The notes: generated from the sequence alone by a model not told the origin. 41,007 nt of DNA from Chromobacterium alticapitis (GCF_002924365.1 NZ_PQWB01000004.1:1-41007), one strand, 5' to 3'; numbered from the stretch's first letter, positions 23,600 to 31,230 are shown. Translations and numbers: made by a program.

Positions 23600-23674
23600 T
23601 GTTTGCACTAGAACTGTCATCTTCGTTCTTTATCCTAGAGCGGCACCCCACGCGCACATAACAAGGAGAATCGC

Positions 23675-24004
23675 ATGACTTCGTTCCAGGATCTGCTGTC
23701 CACCCTGCCCGCCACCGACGGCATAGACGCCATCGTGCTGCTCAGCCCGGAAGGCGAGGCTCTGCACCGGCTGGAAAACCGCCCCGGCACCGCCGGCTCG
23801 CTGCGCGTCTACCACGCGCTGGTCAAACGCCATGGCCGCATAGACCGCAAGGCTGCGCGCGAAGGGCTGGAATTATTCGCCGAACATACCGCCTCCGCCC
23901 GCGCGCATCCAGGCAGCCACCCCAATATCGACCGCCTGCTGGCCATCGCCGAACACGGCGCGCCCGGCCTGCGCGCGCGCGTGGTGCTGAAAACGGAAGA
24001 CTAA
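23675..24004 (+). CDS. probable DUF2322-family protein
   Basis: A 109-residue soluble protein. The stretches IDAIVLLSPEGEALHRLENRPGTAGSL, VYHALVKRHGRID and LELFAEHTASARAHPGSHPNIDRLLAI match what I recall of DUF2322, a small family of unknown function found in Neisseriales and relatives. ATG 23675 follows AAGGAGAA at a good distance. It converges with the dcu gene, leaving only two bases between stops, and has its own AT-rich upstream region with several inverted repeats, so it is probably regulated alone. Confidence 0.75.
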   Translation: MTSFQDLLSTLPATDGIDAIVLLSPEGEALHRLENRPGTAGSLRVYHALVKRHGRIDRKAAREGLELFAEHTASARAHPGSHPNIDRLLAIAEHGAPGLRARVVLKTED

Positions 24005-24006
24005 GC

Positions 24007-25317
24007 TCAGCGCAGCGCCATCAGCGCGAAGCCCGCCGCGATCGATACCGCGGTGCTGACCAAGCCCGGCACGATGAAGCTGTGATTGAACACCCAGCGG
24101 CCGATGCGCGTGGTGCCGGTGTAGTCCATTTCCACCGCGGCGATCAGGCTGGGGTAGCTCGGCAAGACATACACGCCCACCACTGCCGGGTAGATGGCGA
24201 TCAGCACCGGCGCGGCGATGCCCAGCGAGGCCCCCAGCGGCATCATCACCTTGGTGGTGGCTCCTTGGCTGAACAAGATCACCGCCATCGTGAACACAGC
24301 GAAGGCGAACAGCCACGGCGCCGTCGAGATGATGTCGACGATATTGTGCTTGAACAGCGGCAGATTGCCCTGGATGAAGGTATCGCTCATCCAGGCCGCC
24401 CCGAGTATAGTGACCGCCGCCACCGCGCCGGAGCGGAACATGCTGCCGGACACCATGGCGTGCAGGTCCGCCTTGCACAGCAGCACCGTCAGCGCCGCAT
24501 ACGTCAGCATGCACATCTGGATCACGTCCACCATGGCGACAGGCTCCATGCCCTTGGCTCCGGGCCAGGCCGGCCGCAGTTGCGGCATGGCGGCCAACAG
24601 CACGATCAGCGCCATGGTGAACAGAAAGCCGTAGACCGACCAGGCCGCGCCGCGCGGCAAGGCGATGGCGCCGCCCGCCTCGGGGCGGCGGATTTCGCCG
24701 GCGGCCAGCCGCTGCCGATAGACCGGATCATCCGCCAGCTCACAGCCGTAACGCAGCATGACCAGGCCGCCGGCCAGCGCGCCCAGCAAAGTGGCGGGAA
24801 TGCTGATCATGATGATGTCGGTCAAGGCCACGCCGTGCGGCGCCAGCACCGCGGCCAGCGCGACGGTGGCGGCCGATACCGGGCAGGCGACGATGGCGTT
24901 CTGCGAAGCCACGGTCAGGCCGGCCAGCGGCCGCTCCGGCCGGATGCCGGTTTTCTCGGCCACTTCCACCACAATGGGCATCAGGGCCAGCGCGATGAAG
25001 CCGGTGCCGGCCAGAAAAGTGGATAGCCAACCTACCAGCGGCGCCAGCAGCACGATGTGGCGCGGATTGCGTCTGAGGAAGCGCGCCGCCACGTCCACCA
25101 TGTAATCCAGCCCCTTGGCCGATTGCAGCGCCGCCGAGGCGGTGATGACCGAGATGATGATCAGGATGACGTCGATAGGCGCGTGGCCGGGTTTGAGGCC
25201 AAAGACGAAAGTCAGGATAAACAGGCCGGCGCCGCCGGTCACGCCCAGGCCTATGCCGCCCATCCGCACGCCCAGGAAAATGGCGCCCAGCACCACCAGA
25301 AGTTGCAGATAAACCAT
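24007..25317 (-). CDS. dcuB: anaerobic C4-dicarboxylate transporter (Dcu family)
   Basis: A 436-residue membrane protein matching DcuA/DcuB, which exchange fumarate, malate or aspartate for succinate during fumarate respiration. Conserved pieces are LGVRMGGIGLGVTGGAG, SAKGLDYMVDVAARFLRRNP, LAGTGFIALALMPIV, SQNAIVACPVSAATVAL, ILGAAWMSDTF, and the family end DYTGTTRIGRWVFNHSFIVPG. I lean to DcuB over DcuA because of the possible FNR-controlled promoter, but the choice is not firm. It begins at ATG 25317 on the minus strand. A weak FNR site centred at 25380.5 and a -10-like GACAAT have class II spacing. Confidence 0.9.
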   Translation of the reverse strand: MVYLQLLVVLGAIFLGVRMGGIGLGVTGGAGLFILTFVFGLKPGHAPIDVILIIISVITASAALQSAKGLDYMVDVAARFLRRNPRHIVLLAPLVGWLSTFLAGTGFIALALMPIVVEVAEKTGIRPERPLAGLTVASQNAIVACPVSAATVALAAVLAPHGVALTDIIMISIPATLLGALAGGLVMLRYGCELADDPVYRQRLAAGEIRRPEAGGAIALPRGAAWSVYGFLFTMALIVLLAAMPQLRPAWPGAKGMEPVAMVDVIQMCMLTYAALTVLLCKADLHAMVSGSMFRSGAVAAVTILGAAWMSDTFIQGNLPLFKHNIVDIISTAPWLFAFAVFTMAVILFSQGATTKVMMPLGASLGIAAPVLIAIYPAVVGVYVLPSYPSLIAAVEMDYTGTTRIGRWVFNHSFIVPGLVSTAVSIAAGFALMALR

Positions 25318-25345
25318 GATGCGGCTCCCAAGATGTCCGAGCCTG

Positions 25346-25387
25346 ATTGTCTCAGCATCGGCCAGCCGCTTAATTGTCCAAGATCAG
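25346..25387 (-). promoter_or_regulatory. candidate class II FNR promoter of dcu
   Basis: TTGTC-CAAG-ATCAG (25374-25387) matches the FNR box at 7 of 10 positions. On the minus strand GACAAT (25351-25346) matches the -10 box at 4 of 6. If +1 is at 25339, the site is centred exactly at -41.5, the standard class II position. The match is weak by sequence but strong by geometry. Confidence 0.5.
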
Positions 25388-25453
25388 TGCTGTCTTATAT
25401 TCAAGCCTACAGCCCACGGCAACGCCCCTGCGCGCTTGCGGACAGCCGCGCCG

Positions 25454-26359
25454 TCACAGCTCAAGCGCCATGCGGATTTCGCAGCCGTCATGCCCGGTAG
25501 CGCCCCAGCGCTCGCCTAGTTCGACAAAGCCTTCCGCGCGATATAGCCCCGTCGCCTCGCTCAGCGCCGCGGTGGTTTCCAGATAGCACTGCCGATAGCC
25601 CAGGGCGCGCGCTTTGCCCAGCAGCTGTCGCAGCAGCCTGCGGCCCAGGCCGCGGCCACGCAGCGCGCGGTCGAAATACATCTTTTGCAGCTCGCACACG
25701 CCCTTTTCTCCGCCCGCCAGCGGCGCGATGCCGCCGCCGCCCAGCAAGCGGCCATCCGCCCCCCCGACGACCAGATAGCGCGAACCCAGCCGGTTATACA
25801 CCGGGAACAAGGCATCCAACTGCGGGTCCTGAAAGCTGCAGCCCTCGCCCAGGCCGTATTCGGCGGACACGCGGCGGATCAGCGCCGCCAGCGGACCGTT
25901 GTCTGCCGCCGCCAGCGGCCGGATGGAGAAGCCCTGCTGGCGCTCGGCCTGGCGCAACGCGCGCCGGTACAGGTTCAGGCCATCCGCCAGCCTGCTCCGC
26001 TCCGCCTCATCCAATTGCGCCAGCACCCGCCCCATGTCGGCGTCCATCGCCGCGTGCAGCCGCGCCAGCCACTCGCGCCCGGCATCCGTCAACTCCGCGA
26101 GCTTGCTGCGGCCGTCGGCCGGGTCCGCGCGCCAAACGATCAAGGCGCGCTCAAGCAGGCGCTGCAAAGGCCGGCTGCTGTTGGATTTGTCCACCCGCAG
26201 CCTGTCCGCCAGCTGCTGATTGCTGGCCGGCCCATCCTCCAGTTCGATCAGCAGATGCGCCTCCACCGGCGTCAGCGCCACCTCGCCGCAATGGCTGGAC
26301 AGCATGCCCAAGCCTCTCACCACATCGCGCGACAAGGCGCGCAGCTCTCGCTCATTCAT
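25454..26359 (-). CDS. MarR regulator fused to a GNAT acetyltransferase
   Basis: A 301-residue two-domain protein. Residues about 1-140 are a MarR winged helix (TPVEAHLLIELEDGPASNQQLADRLRVDKSNSSRPLQRL, wing DPADGRSKLAELTDAG). Residues about 145-301 are a GNAT domain with acetyl-CoA loop RALRGRGLGRRLL and YRAEGFVELGERWGATGHDGCE. Such fusions are known and are mostly uncharacterised. ATG 26359 follows AAGGAAG. Two near-identical 15-base palindromes cover its promoter, indicating autorepression. It converges with nothing close and is divergent in orientation from no other gene, so the operator pair probably serves it alone. Confidence 0.9.
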   Translation of the reverse strand: MNERELRALSRDVVRGLGMLSSHCGEVALTPVEAHLLIELEDGPASNQQLADRLRVDKSNSSRPLQRLLERALIVWRADPADGRSKLAELTDAGREWLARLHAAMDADMGRVLAQLDEAERSRLADGLNLYRRALRQAERQQGFSIRPLAAADNGPLAALIRRVSAEYGLGEGCSFQDPQLDALFPVYNRLGSRYLVVGGADGRLLGGGGIAPLAGGEKGVCELQKMYFDRALRGRGLGRRLLRQLLGKARALGYRQCYLETTAALSEATGLYRAEGFVELGERWGATGHDGCEIRMALEL

Positions 26360-26374
26360 GGCGTGCTTCCTTAA

Positions 26375-26417
26375 GTTGCGATACGCAACAATAGTTTAAT
26401 TCGTTGCATAGCGCAAC
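26375..26417 (-). promoter_or_regulatory. MarR-type promoter with two operators
   Basis: GTTGCG-ATA-CGCAAC (26375-26389) is a perfect palindrome and GTTGCATAGCGCAAC (26403-26417) its near copy, 28 bases apart start to start. On the minus strand a promoter fits between: TTGCGC (26416-26411), 17 bases, TATTGT (26393-26388). One operator covers the -35, the other the -10 and start point. Confidence 0.75.
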
Positions 26418-26435
26418 CAAGCAAGCCATGAACGC

Positions 26436-26461
26436 AAAAAAGCCCGCCGAAGCGGGCTTTT
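26436..26461 (-). terminator. intrinsic terminator of the ribosomal operon
   Basis: AGCCCGC/GCGGGCT stem with a CGAA loop, flanked by A5 and T4; on the minus strand the T-run follows the stem. It lies 20 bases after the rplI stop. Confidence 0.9.
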
Positions 26462-26482
26462 CGAAGATTCCTGAAACAGGAA

Positions 26483-26932
26483 TTAAGCTTCGCCGACCAC
26501 AACGATCTTGATCGGGGTAACCACGTCGTGGTGCAGGGCGATCTCGATGTCGTACTCGCCGATGGCCTTGAACGGGCCGTTCGGCAGGCGAACTTCGAAA
26601 CGCTTCACTTCCACGCCGAACGCGGTCACGGCTTCAGCCACGTCCACGTTGGTCACGGAGCCGAACAGACGACCGTCCACACCAGCCTTCTGGGCGATGG
26701 TGACCACGGCTTCGTTCAGCTTCTCAGCGCGAACCTTGGCGTCGGCCAGGATTTCGGCTTGCTTTGCTTCCAGTTCGGCGCGGCGAGCGTCGAACTCTTT
26801 CAGGTTGGCTTCGGTAGCGCGCTTGGCTTTGCCTTGCGGGATCAGGAAGTTGCGGGCGAAGCCGTTCTTCACGTTGACCACGTCACCCAGTTGACCCAGG
26901 TTGGCAACTTTTTCGAGCAGAATGATTTGCAT
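26483..26932 (-). CDS. rplI: 50S ribosomal protein L9
   Basis: A 149-residue L9 of normal length: the N-terminal RNA-binding domain ([36 protein letters not shown]), a long Lys/Glu/Ala helix, and a C-terminal domain ([14 protein letters not shown], then [16 protein letters not shown]). It is the last gene of the rpsF-priB-rpsR-rplI operon, 22 bases after rpsR. Confidence 0.99.
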   Translation of the reverse strand: MQIILLEKVANLGQLGDVVNVKNGFARNFLIPQGKAKRATEANLKEFDARRAELEAKQAEILADAKVRAEKLNEAVVTIAQKAGVDGRLFGSVTNVDVAEAVTAFGVEVKRFEVRLPNGPFKAIGEYDIEIALHHDVVTPIKIVVVGEA

Positions 26933-26954
26933 CTTTTAAGTTCCTTTCCCGGTC

Positions 26955-27182
26955 TTAGTGCTGGTCGGTGTACGGCAGGAAAGCCAGGAAGCGAGCACGC
27001 TTGATAGCGGTGGTCAGCTGACGCTGGTAGCGAGCCTTGGTACCGGTGATGCGAGCCGGGATGATTTTGCCGTTTTCGGCGATGAAATCTTTCAGGAGAT
27101 CAACGGATTTGTAGTCGATTTCCTTGATGCCTTCTGCCGTGAAGCGGCAGAACTTCTTGCGCTTGAAGAGTTGACGAGCCAT
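26955..27182 (-). CDS. rpsR: 30S ribosomal protein S18
   Basis: A 75-residue S18 with [28 protein letters not shown] and the rRNA-binding [28 protein letters not shown]. Length is normal. It forms a heterodimer with S6 on the small subunit platform. It sits five bases after the priB stop, with AAAGGTT as ribosome site. Confidence 0.99.
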   Translation of the reverse strand: MARQLFKRKKFCRFTAEGIKEIDYKSVDLLKDFIAENGKIIPARITGTKARYQRQLTTAIKRARFLAFLPYTDQH

Positions 27183-27187
27183 TTTGA

Positions 27188-27487
27188 CTAACCTTTTACA
27201 AATTCAACATATTCGATATTGAGTACCAACCGCGGATTGCGCAGACTGCGCTGGCCGAGAAATCCGGTGACGTTGATCACCTGTCCCGCCAGTTTCCCGG
27301 AATGTTTCCGGGCGTCGTCGCCTATCCACACGGCCTGTATATCGCAGGCCACATCGCGTTCGAATCCGCCAGCTGTCTGTCTAGACTGATGCTTGAGCCA
27401 CATTTCTACTACCGGCAAGCCGGCGGGCGTGTATCTCAGCGCATCCTCGCGTTCAACCGTGACGGTCAATACCAGACGGTTCTGCAA
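27188..27487 (-). CDS. priB: primosomal replication protein N
   Basis: A 99-residue OB-fold single-strand DNA-binding protein that helps PriA restart stalled replication forks. The sequence [29 protein letters not shown] and the end [14 protein letters not shown] fit neisserial PriB. The start is TTG at 27487; no ATG is available in a suitable place. Upstream, AGAGGTAAC serves as ribosome site and overlaps the shifted rpsF stop. Position between rpsF and rpsR is the classic one. Confidence 0.95.
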   Translation of the reverse strand: MQNRLVLTVTVEREDALRYTPAGLPVVEMWLKHQSRQTAGGFERDVACDIQAVWIGDDARKHSGKLAGQVINVTGFLGQRSLRNPRLVLNIEYVEFVKG

Positions 27488-27492
27488 GTCCG

Positions 27493-27882
27493 TTACCTCT
27501 GCCTATTAGGCAGAAGCTTCAGCCTCGGCTGCCGGCTGTGGGCGTCCAGCAGGTTTTTAGCCTTTTCGTCCTTCATCATCGGGGACGCGTCGGTGATGGC
27601 GCGGTCCAGCTTGATGCTGAGGTGACGCAGAACAGCGTCGTTGAACTTGAAGGCGTGCTCGATCTCGGCCAGGGTTTCCGACTGGCACTCAACGTTCATC
27701 AGAACGTAGTGAGCTTTGTGCAGCTTCTGGATCGGGTAAGCCAGTTGGCGGCGGCCCCAGTCTTCCAGACGATGGATCTTGCCTTCAGCGGCCAGAACCA
27801 TACCCTTGTAGCGTTCGATCATGGCCGGGACCTGTTCGGACTGGTCCGGGTGCACGATGAACACGATTTCGTAATGGCGCAT
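27493..27882 (-). CDS. rpsF: 30S ribosomal protein S6, with altered C-terminus
   Basis: A 129-residue reading frame. Residues 1 to about 110 are typical S6 ([74 protein letters not shown]). After KNLLDA the tail reads [15 protein letters not shown], unlike S6. Another frame from the same place reads [10 protein letters not shown] and then stops at 27508-27506, an acidic Ala/Glu tail as normal in S6. A net shift, such as a repeated CA or one lost base in CCCACAG, explains this. The tail is dispensable in many species, so S6 is likely functional; sequencing error is an alternative. First gene of the operon. Confidence 0.95.
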   Translation of the reverse strand: MRHYEIVFIVHPDQSEQVPAMIERYKGMVLAAEGKIHRLEDWGRRQLAYPIQKLHKAHYVLMNVECQSETLAEIEHAFKFNDAVLRHLSIKLDRAITDASPMMKDEKAKNLLDAHSRQPRLKLLPNRQR

Positions 27883-27895
27883 GTGAACTCCTTTT

Positions 27896-27936
27896 GGCTA
27901 TTCGTAGCCTTCCGCCATGCGATTGCGAAAGGCAAG
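27896..27936 (-). promoter_or_regulatory. structured rpsF leader (possible S6:S18 autoregulation)
   Basis: Two hairpins lie in the about 60-base leader on the minus strand: GGCTA-CGAA-TAGCC (27909-27896), ending just before the AAAGGAG ribosome site, and a nine-base imperfect stem GCCTTTCGC/GCGGAAGGC before it (about 27936-27910). Many bacteria autoregulate this operon by S6:S18 binding to leader RNA. I could not confirm the conserved CCG loop of that motif. Confidence 0.4.
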
Positions 27937-27951
27937 GTAGTAAACCGCCGC

Positions 27952-27980
27952 ATTCTACGCACTTTGCAGAGGACAGGCAA
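27952..27980 (-). promoter_or_regulatory. sigma-70 promoter of the ribosomal operon
   Basis: On the minus strand TTGCCT (27980-27975), a 17-base spacer and TAGAAT (27957-27952) make a good sigma-70 promoter. Transcription would start at about 27945, giving a leader of about 60 bases to the rpsF ATG. Confidence 0.75.
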
Positions 27981-28038
27981 TGTTAAAGCCGGGATTTTTG
28001 CGGAAAGCGCGCGCATCGGCGCGCCGACCGCGGCGGAA

Positions 28039-28335
28039 TTACAACTTCTTGCTGCGGGTAATATCCACCACCACGCCATCGCGCAGCGTGACGATGGTGG
28101 TGTAGGGCACGCTGTCGTTGGCCAGCCAGCTCAGCTGGCGCAAGGTCGAGATCGCCGCCACGCCGCTGGCGAAGCGGCCTTGCCGGCTGTCGCTGTTGTA
28201 GTCGGGCGCGCCGGCCTTGGAGATCACCTCCGCCTCCAGCATGCCCTTGTGCAGCCGGATGTAGGTCTCAAACGGGATGGGCGCCGCCTGGGCGGCGCCT
28301 GCCAGCAAACAGGCCAGCCACAACAGTCGTTTCAT
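28039..28335 (-). CDS. small periplasmic protein of the copper module
   Basis: A 98-residue protein with a Sec signal peptide (MKRLLWLACLLAGAAQA) and a mature domain containing LHKGMLEAEVISKAGAPDYNS, which resembles the GMT..EV...LG.PD turn of BamE/SmpA-like and DUF2845-like folds, then VTLRDGVVVDI. ATG 28335 is chosen because it opens the signal peptide; a longer frame from 28515 overlaps csoR without conservation. It lies 11 bases after the csoR stop, hence in the same transcript. No Met/His/Cys-rich copper site is seen, so a copper role is only suggested by context. Confidence 0.8.
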   Translation of the reverse strand: MKRLLWLACLLAGAAQAAPIPFETYIRLHKGMLEAEVISKAGAPDYNSDSRQGRFASGVAAISTLRQLSWLANDSVPYTTIVTLRDGVVVDITRSKKL

Positions 28336-28346
28336 GTCTTGCCTCT

Positions 28347-28673
28347 TCAGCGTATTTTTTTCACCACGTCTATCAGCTCGGTCACCATGCCGGTGGCGTC
28401 GCCCTGTTGCATGGCGCGCGACACGCAGCCCTTCATGTGGTTTTCCAGCAGCTGCAGCGCCACCGCGTCCAGCGCGGACTTCACCGCCGCCACCTGGGTC
28501 AGCACATCCACGCAATAGCGGTCGGATTCGACCATGCCGCTGATGCCGCGCACCTGGCCCTCTATGCGCGCCAGGCGCTTGAGCAGCGCGGCCTTGCCCG
28601 GATGCACCACCGTGCGCTCGGCAGGCTGAGGTTCATGGCAGCAATCGTCTCGCGTGCGGGTGGAGTCAGTCAT
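28347..28673 (-). CDS. csoR: CsoR-family copper-sensing repressor
   Basis: A 108-residue all-helical metal sensor of the CsoR/RcnR family. The Cu(I) ligands Cys-His-Cys are present: C54 in RYCVDVLTQ, and H79 and C83 in ENHMKGC. An additional N-terminal CCHE may bind metal too. The RcnR/FrmR pattern (N-terminal His) is absent, so copper is favoured. ATG 28673 is preceded by TGAGG at a good distance; TTG 28685 is possible. Located just after the multicopper oxidase gene; a matching operator lies before that gene, so CsoR would repress its own operon until copper binds. Confidence 0.93.
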   Translation of the reverse strand: MTDSTRTRDDCCHEPQPAERTVVHPGKAALLKRLARIEGQVRGISGMVESDRYCVDVLTQVAAVKSALDAVALQLLENHMKGCVSRAMQQGDATGMVTELIDVVKKIR

Positions 28674-28721
28674 CGTCGGCCTCAATCGGTCAATCCGGCA
28701 TTATCGCCCATTCGGGCATCG

Positions 28722-30200
28722 CTAGGCACGCGCATCCAGCACGCCCATCATGCCGGCGTCCTCGTGCTCCAGGATGTGGCAGTGGAACATGCGCGGCCCC
28801 GGCAGCTCCTGGCGGAAGCGCAGCCTCACCTTCTGCAGCGGCGGCACGTTGACCACGTCGCGCCAGGCCAGGTAGGGCTCCTTGCGCCAGCCCTTGCCGT
28901 CATGCCGCTCCGTCACCTGGAACTGGGTGCCGTGCAGATGGAAGGGATGATCCATATCGGCCTGGTTGTCGATTTCCCATTCCTCAACCTGGCCGACCTT
29001 ACCGACGAAATCCACGCGGTCCATGTCGAAAGTTTTGCCGTTGATCAGGAACATCGCCTCCGGATTGGCCATGTCCTCACTGAACACCACGCGGCGGCGA
29101 ACCACCGGCTTGGGCAAAGGCTTGATCGCGCGCAACCGCTTGGGCAAGGCCGCGGTGGCGACGGCCGGACCGGCTTCGATATCCAGCAAGGGCAGCGTAG
29201 CGGTCTGGTCCGGCCCCATCATCTTGCCGCGCGCGTACGGCAAGGCGAGCAGCCCCGCGGGCTGGCCAGGCGCGAAACGGCCGGTCACCGCCAGCTCCGC
29301 GCGCGCGCCGGGCGGCAACACCAAGTATTCGATGCGGCGAGGCCGCTCTATCAAGCCGCCGTCGGTGCCTACCAGCCACACCTCATGCGCCGGCAGCGCC
29401 AGTTTCAGCACGCGGGCGCTGGTGGCGTTCCAGATCCGCCAGCGTTGGCGCTCGCCCACGCCCAGCGCCAGCCTGGGCTGCCAGGCGCCGTTGACCAGCG
29501 CGAACTGGCCCTCGCGGCCATCCATCAAGTCCGCCTCGCTATTGGCGGCGATCTGCCCCGCCTCGTCCAGCTTCAGATCGGACAACACCAGCCAGCGCTC
29601 CGGCAGATGGGCCAGGGGGTCATGGCGGCTCCTCACCACGAATACGCCGGCCAGGCCGCGATAGACCTGCTCGGCGGTGCGGCCATGCGGATGGGGGTGG
29701 TACCAGTAAGTTCCGGCGCTGTCCGGCGGCAAGGCGAAACGGTAGTCGCGGCTTTGGCCGGGCGCCACGGCGTCATGCGGATTGCCGTCCTGGTCGGCCG
29801 GAATCGGCAAACCGTGCCAGTGCACGGTGGTGGACTGCGGCAGGCGGTTATCGAAGCGCACAGCCAAGGCCTCGCCCTCGTACAGCTCGATGGCGGGTCC
29901 CGGCACGCTGTCGTTGTAGGCCCAGAAAGCAGTAGGCTTGCCGCCCGGCAGCAAGGGCTGGTTCAGCGGCGCGGCGGTCAGGCATCCTCGCAACGCGCCG
30001 TCGCGGCTTTCCAGCGGCAGCCGCGCCAGCTCCGGCAAGACGCCTCCGCGCGGCATGCCCAGGGCCGAGGGCCCCGGCAGCTCGGGCTGCGCGGCGGACA
30101 GTCCATGCGCCGAGTGGGACGCGTCGGCCCGCGCGGCTCGGACCAGCCAAGGCGACAGGGCCAGGGCGGCCCCCCATTGCATCAATCGACGACGTTGCAT
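28722..30200 (-). CDS. multicopper oxidase (CueO/CopA type)
   Basis: A 492-residue periplasmic oxidase with a Tat signal (twin-Arg RRRLMQWGAALAL). All four copper motifs are intact: HWHG near residue 130, YWYHPHPHG near 168, HPFHLHG near 418, and FHCHILEHEDAGMM near the end. Members oxidise Cu(I) or manganese or phenolics; with CsoR in the same transcript, cuprous oxidation for copper tolerance is likely. No long Met-rich insert of CueO is seen. ATG 30200 is preferred over ATG 30212 because GGAGCG lies just before it. Confidence 0.92.
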   Translation of the reverse strand: MQRRRLMQWGAALALSPWLVRAARADASHSAHGLSAAQPELPGPSALGMPRGGVLPELARLPLESRDGALRGCLTAAPLNQPLLPGGKPTAFWAYNDSVPGPAIELYEGEALAVRFDNRLPQSTTVHWHGLPIPADQDGNPHDAVAPGQSRDYRFALPPDSAGTYWYHPHPHGRTAEQVYRGLAGVFVVRSRHDPLAHLPERWLVLSDLKLDEAGQIAANSEADLMDGREGQFALVNGAWQPRLALGVGERQRWRIWNATSARVLKLALPAHEVWLVGTDGGLIERPRRIEYLVLPPGARAELAVTGRFAPGQPAGLLALPYARGKMMGPDQTATLPLLDIEAGPAVATAALPKRLRAIKPLPKPVVRRRVVFSEDMANPEAMFLINGKTFDMDRVDFVGKVGQVEEWEIDNQADMDHPFHLHGTQFQVTERHDGKGWRKEPYLAWRDVVNVPPLQKVRLRFRQELPGPRMFHCHILEHEDAGMMGVLDARA

Positions 30201-30216
30201 TGCGCGCTCCATTCAA

Positions 30217-30233
30217 ATACCCCCAGAAGGTAT
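30217..30233 (-). promoter_or_regulatory. candidate CsoR operator
   Basis: ATACC-CCCAGAA-GGTAT, an inverted repeat with a C/G-tract centre, 17 bases before the multicopper oxidase start. It resembles known CsoR boxes, which have a TACCCCC..GGGTA-like form. It fits a copper-inducible promoter for the whole module. Confidence 0.65.
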
Positions 30234-30281
30234 ATTGAGCATAGAGCGCCGCGCGCGCCAGCAGTTCCGCCCCGGCCGCGC

Positions 30282-30317
30282 AAAAAAAAACGGCAAGCCC
30301 GCAGGCTTGCCGTTTTT
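30282..30317. terminator. bidirectional terminator after suhB
   Basis: ACGGCAAGCC (30290-30299) pairs with GGCTTGCCGT (30304-30313) around a four-base loop, with A-runs on the left and T-runs on the right. It ends suhB on the minus strand. Confidence 0.92.
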
Positions 30318-30330
30318 GAGGCGAATTCGC

Positions 30331-31119
30331 TTATTTCACGTGCGGGGTCAACAAGGCCAGCAACTGGGCCAGCACCTTGGGGCTGCCAGCCACGATGTCG
30401 CCGGACTCTAGCCAGCCCTGCTCGCCGGTGAAGTCGGTGACGATGCCGCCCGCTTCCTGCACGATCAGGCTGCCGGCCGCGATGTCCCACGGCTTCAGGT
30501 TCAGCTCGAAGAAGCCTTCCACGCGGCCGCAGGCCACATTGCACAGGTCCAGCGCGGCGGAGCCTTCGCGGCGCACGCCGGCGGTCTTGCCGATCACATC
30601 CTTCAGCATGCCCAGATATTGATCGAGGTAGCTCTGATCGGCTACCGGGAAGCCGGTGGAGATCACGCACTCGTTCATCATGAAGCGCTTGGACACGCGG
30701 ATGCGGCGGTCATTCAGGAAGGCGCCCACGCCGCGCGAAGCGGTGAACAGATCGTTGCGGCTCGGGTCGTAGACCACAGCCTGCTGGATCTGGCCCTTGT
30801 GCGCCAGCGCGATCGAGATGCTGTACTGCTGATGGCCGTGCAGGAAGTTGGTGGTGCCGTCGATGGGATCGATGATCCATTCGTACTCAGAGGAACCCAC
30901 GCCTTTGGCGCCGGACTCTTCTGCTAGAATCGCGTGCTTCGGATAGGCTTCGAGAATGGTGTTGATGATCGCTTCTTCGGCAGCGCGATCCACCTCGGTC
31001 ACAAAGTCATTGTGCTTTTTCTTCTCTACGCGGATGGCGTCGAGGTTAAGCGACGCGCGCTGGATAACACTGCCTGCGCGGCGAGCGGCTTTAACCGCGA
31101 CATTGAGCATCGGATGCAT
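30331..31119 (-). CDS. suhB: inositol-1-monophosphatase family protein SuhB
   Basis: A 262-residue Mg-dependent phosphatase. Metal-binding motifs are FVTEVDRAAE, ILAEESGAKG, WIIDPIDGTTNF and the closing WDIAAGSLIVQEAGG. In E. coli SuhB also joins rRNA antitermination complexes. Length is normal. It is divergent from trmJ, as in E. coli, with 145 bases between them. Confidence 0.97.
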   Translation of the reverse strand: MHPMLNVAVKAARRAGSVIQRASLNLDAIRVEKKKHNDFVTEVDRAAEEAIINTILEAYPKHAILAEESGAKGVGSSEYEWIIDPIDGTTNFLHGHQQYSISIALAHKGQIQQAVVYDPSRNDLFTASRGVGAFLNDRRIRVSKRFMMNECVISTGFPVADQSYLDQYLGMLKDVIGKTAGVRREGSAALDLCNVACGRVEGFFELNLKPWDIAAGSLIVQEAGGIVTDFTGEQGWLESGDIVAGSPKVLAQLLALLTPHVK

Positions 31120-31199
31120 TGACGGCCTCTACACTTGAACGATGGGCGGATGTCCGTCCATGACGCGACATCCGCTGGTAACAATCTGGGTTAAGGAAC

Positions 31200-31230
31200 A
31201 AAAAAACCCGACGCGTGGGCGCGGGCTTTT
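31200..31230. promoter_or_regulatory. hairpin in the suhB/trmJ gap
   Basis: AACCCG and CGGGCTTTT, flanked by A6 and T4, could form a short terminator-like stem with a long loop. It lies inside the 145-base divergent gap, about 80 bases before suhB and 35 before trmJ. It could be a leader hairpin of either gene, or a decayed terminator. Confidence 0.3.

Larger units (their letters stand above)
23300..23674. other. 375-base gene-free region with three inverted repeats
   Basis: No credible gene is seen. It starts with a 12-base perfect hairpin (23320-23352) and becomes AT-rich from about 23440. A seven-base inverted repeat with a 16-base spacer (TTGGTGC 23530-23536, GCACCAA 23553-23559) and a perfect TGTCAG/CTGACA palindrome (23584-23599) precede the DUF2322-like gene. 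The drop in GC content and the symmetry suggest an extended promoter region for that gene. Confidence 0.7.

Noticed and set aside
23455-23661. 68-codon open frame in the AT-rich region
   Set aside because: No ribosome site, no signal peptide, odd composition, and it covers the inverted repeats that look regulatory.
28407-30431. 674-codon open frame opposite the multicopper oxidase and csoR
   Set aside because: Typical high-GC shadow: rich in His, Arg and Gln, no domain, and both genes on the other strand are certain.
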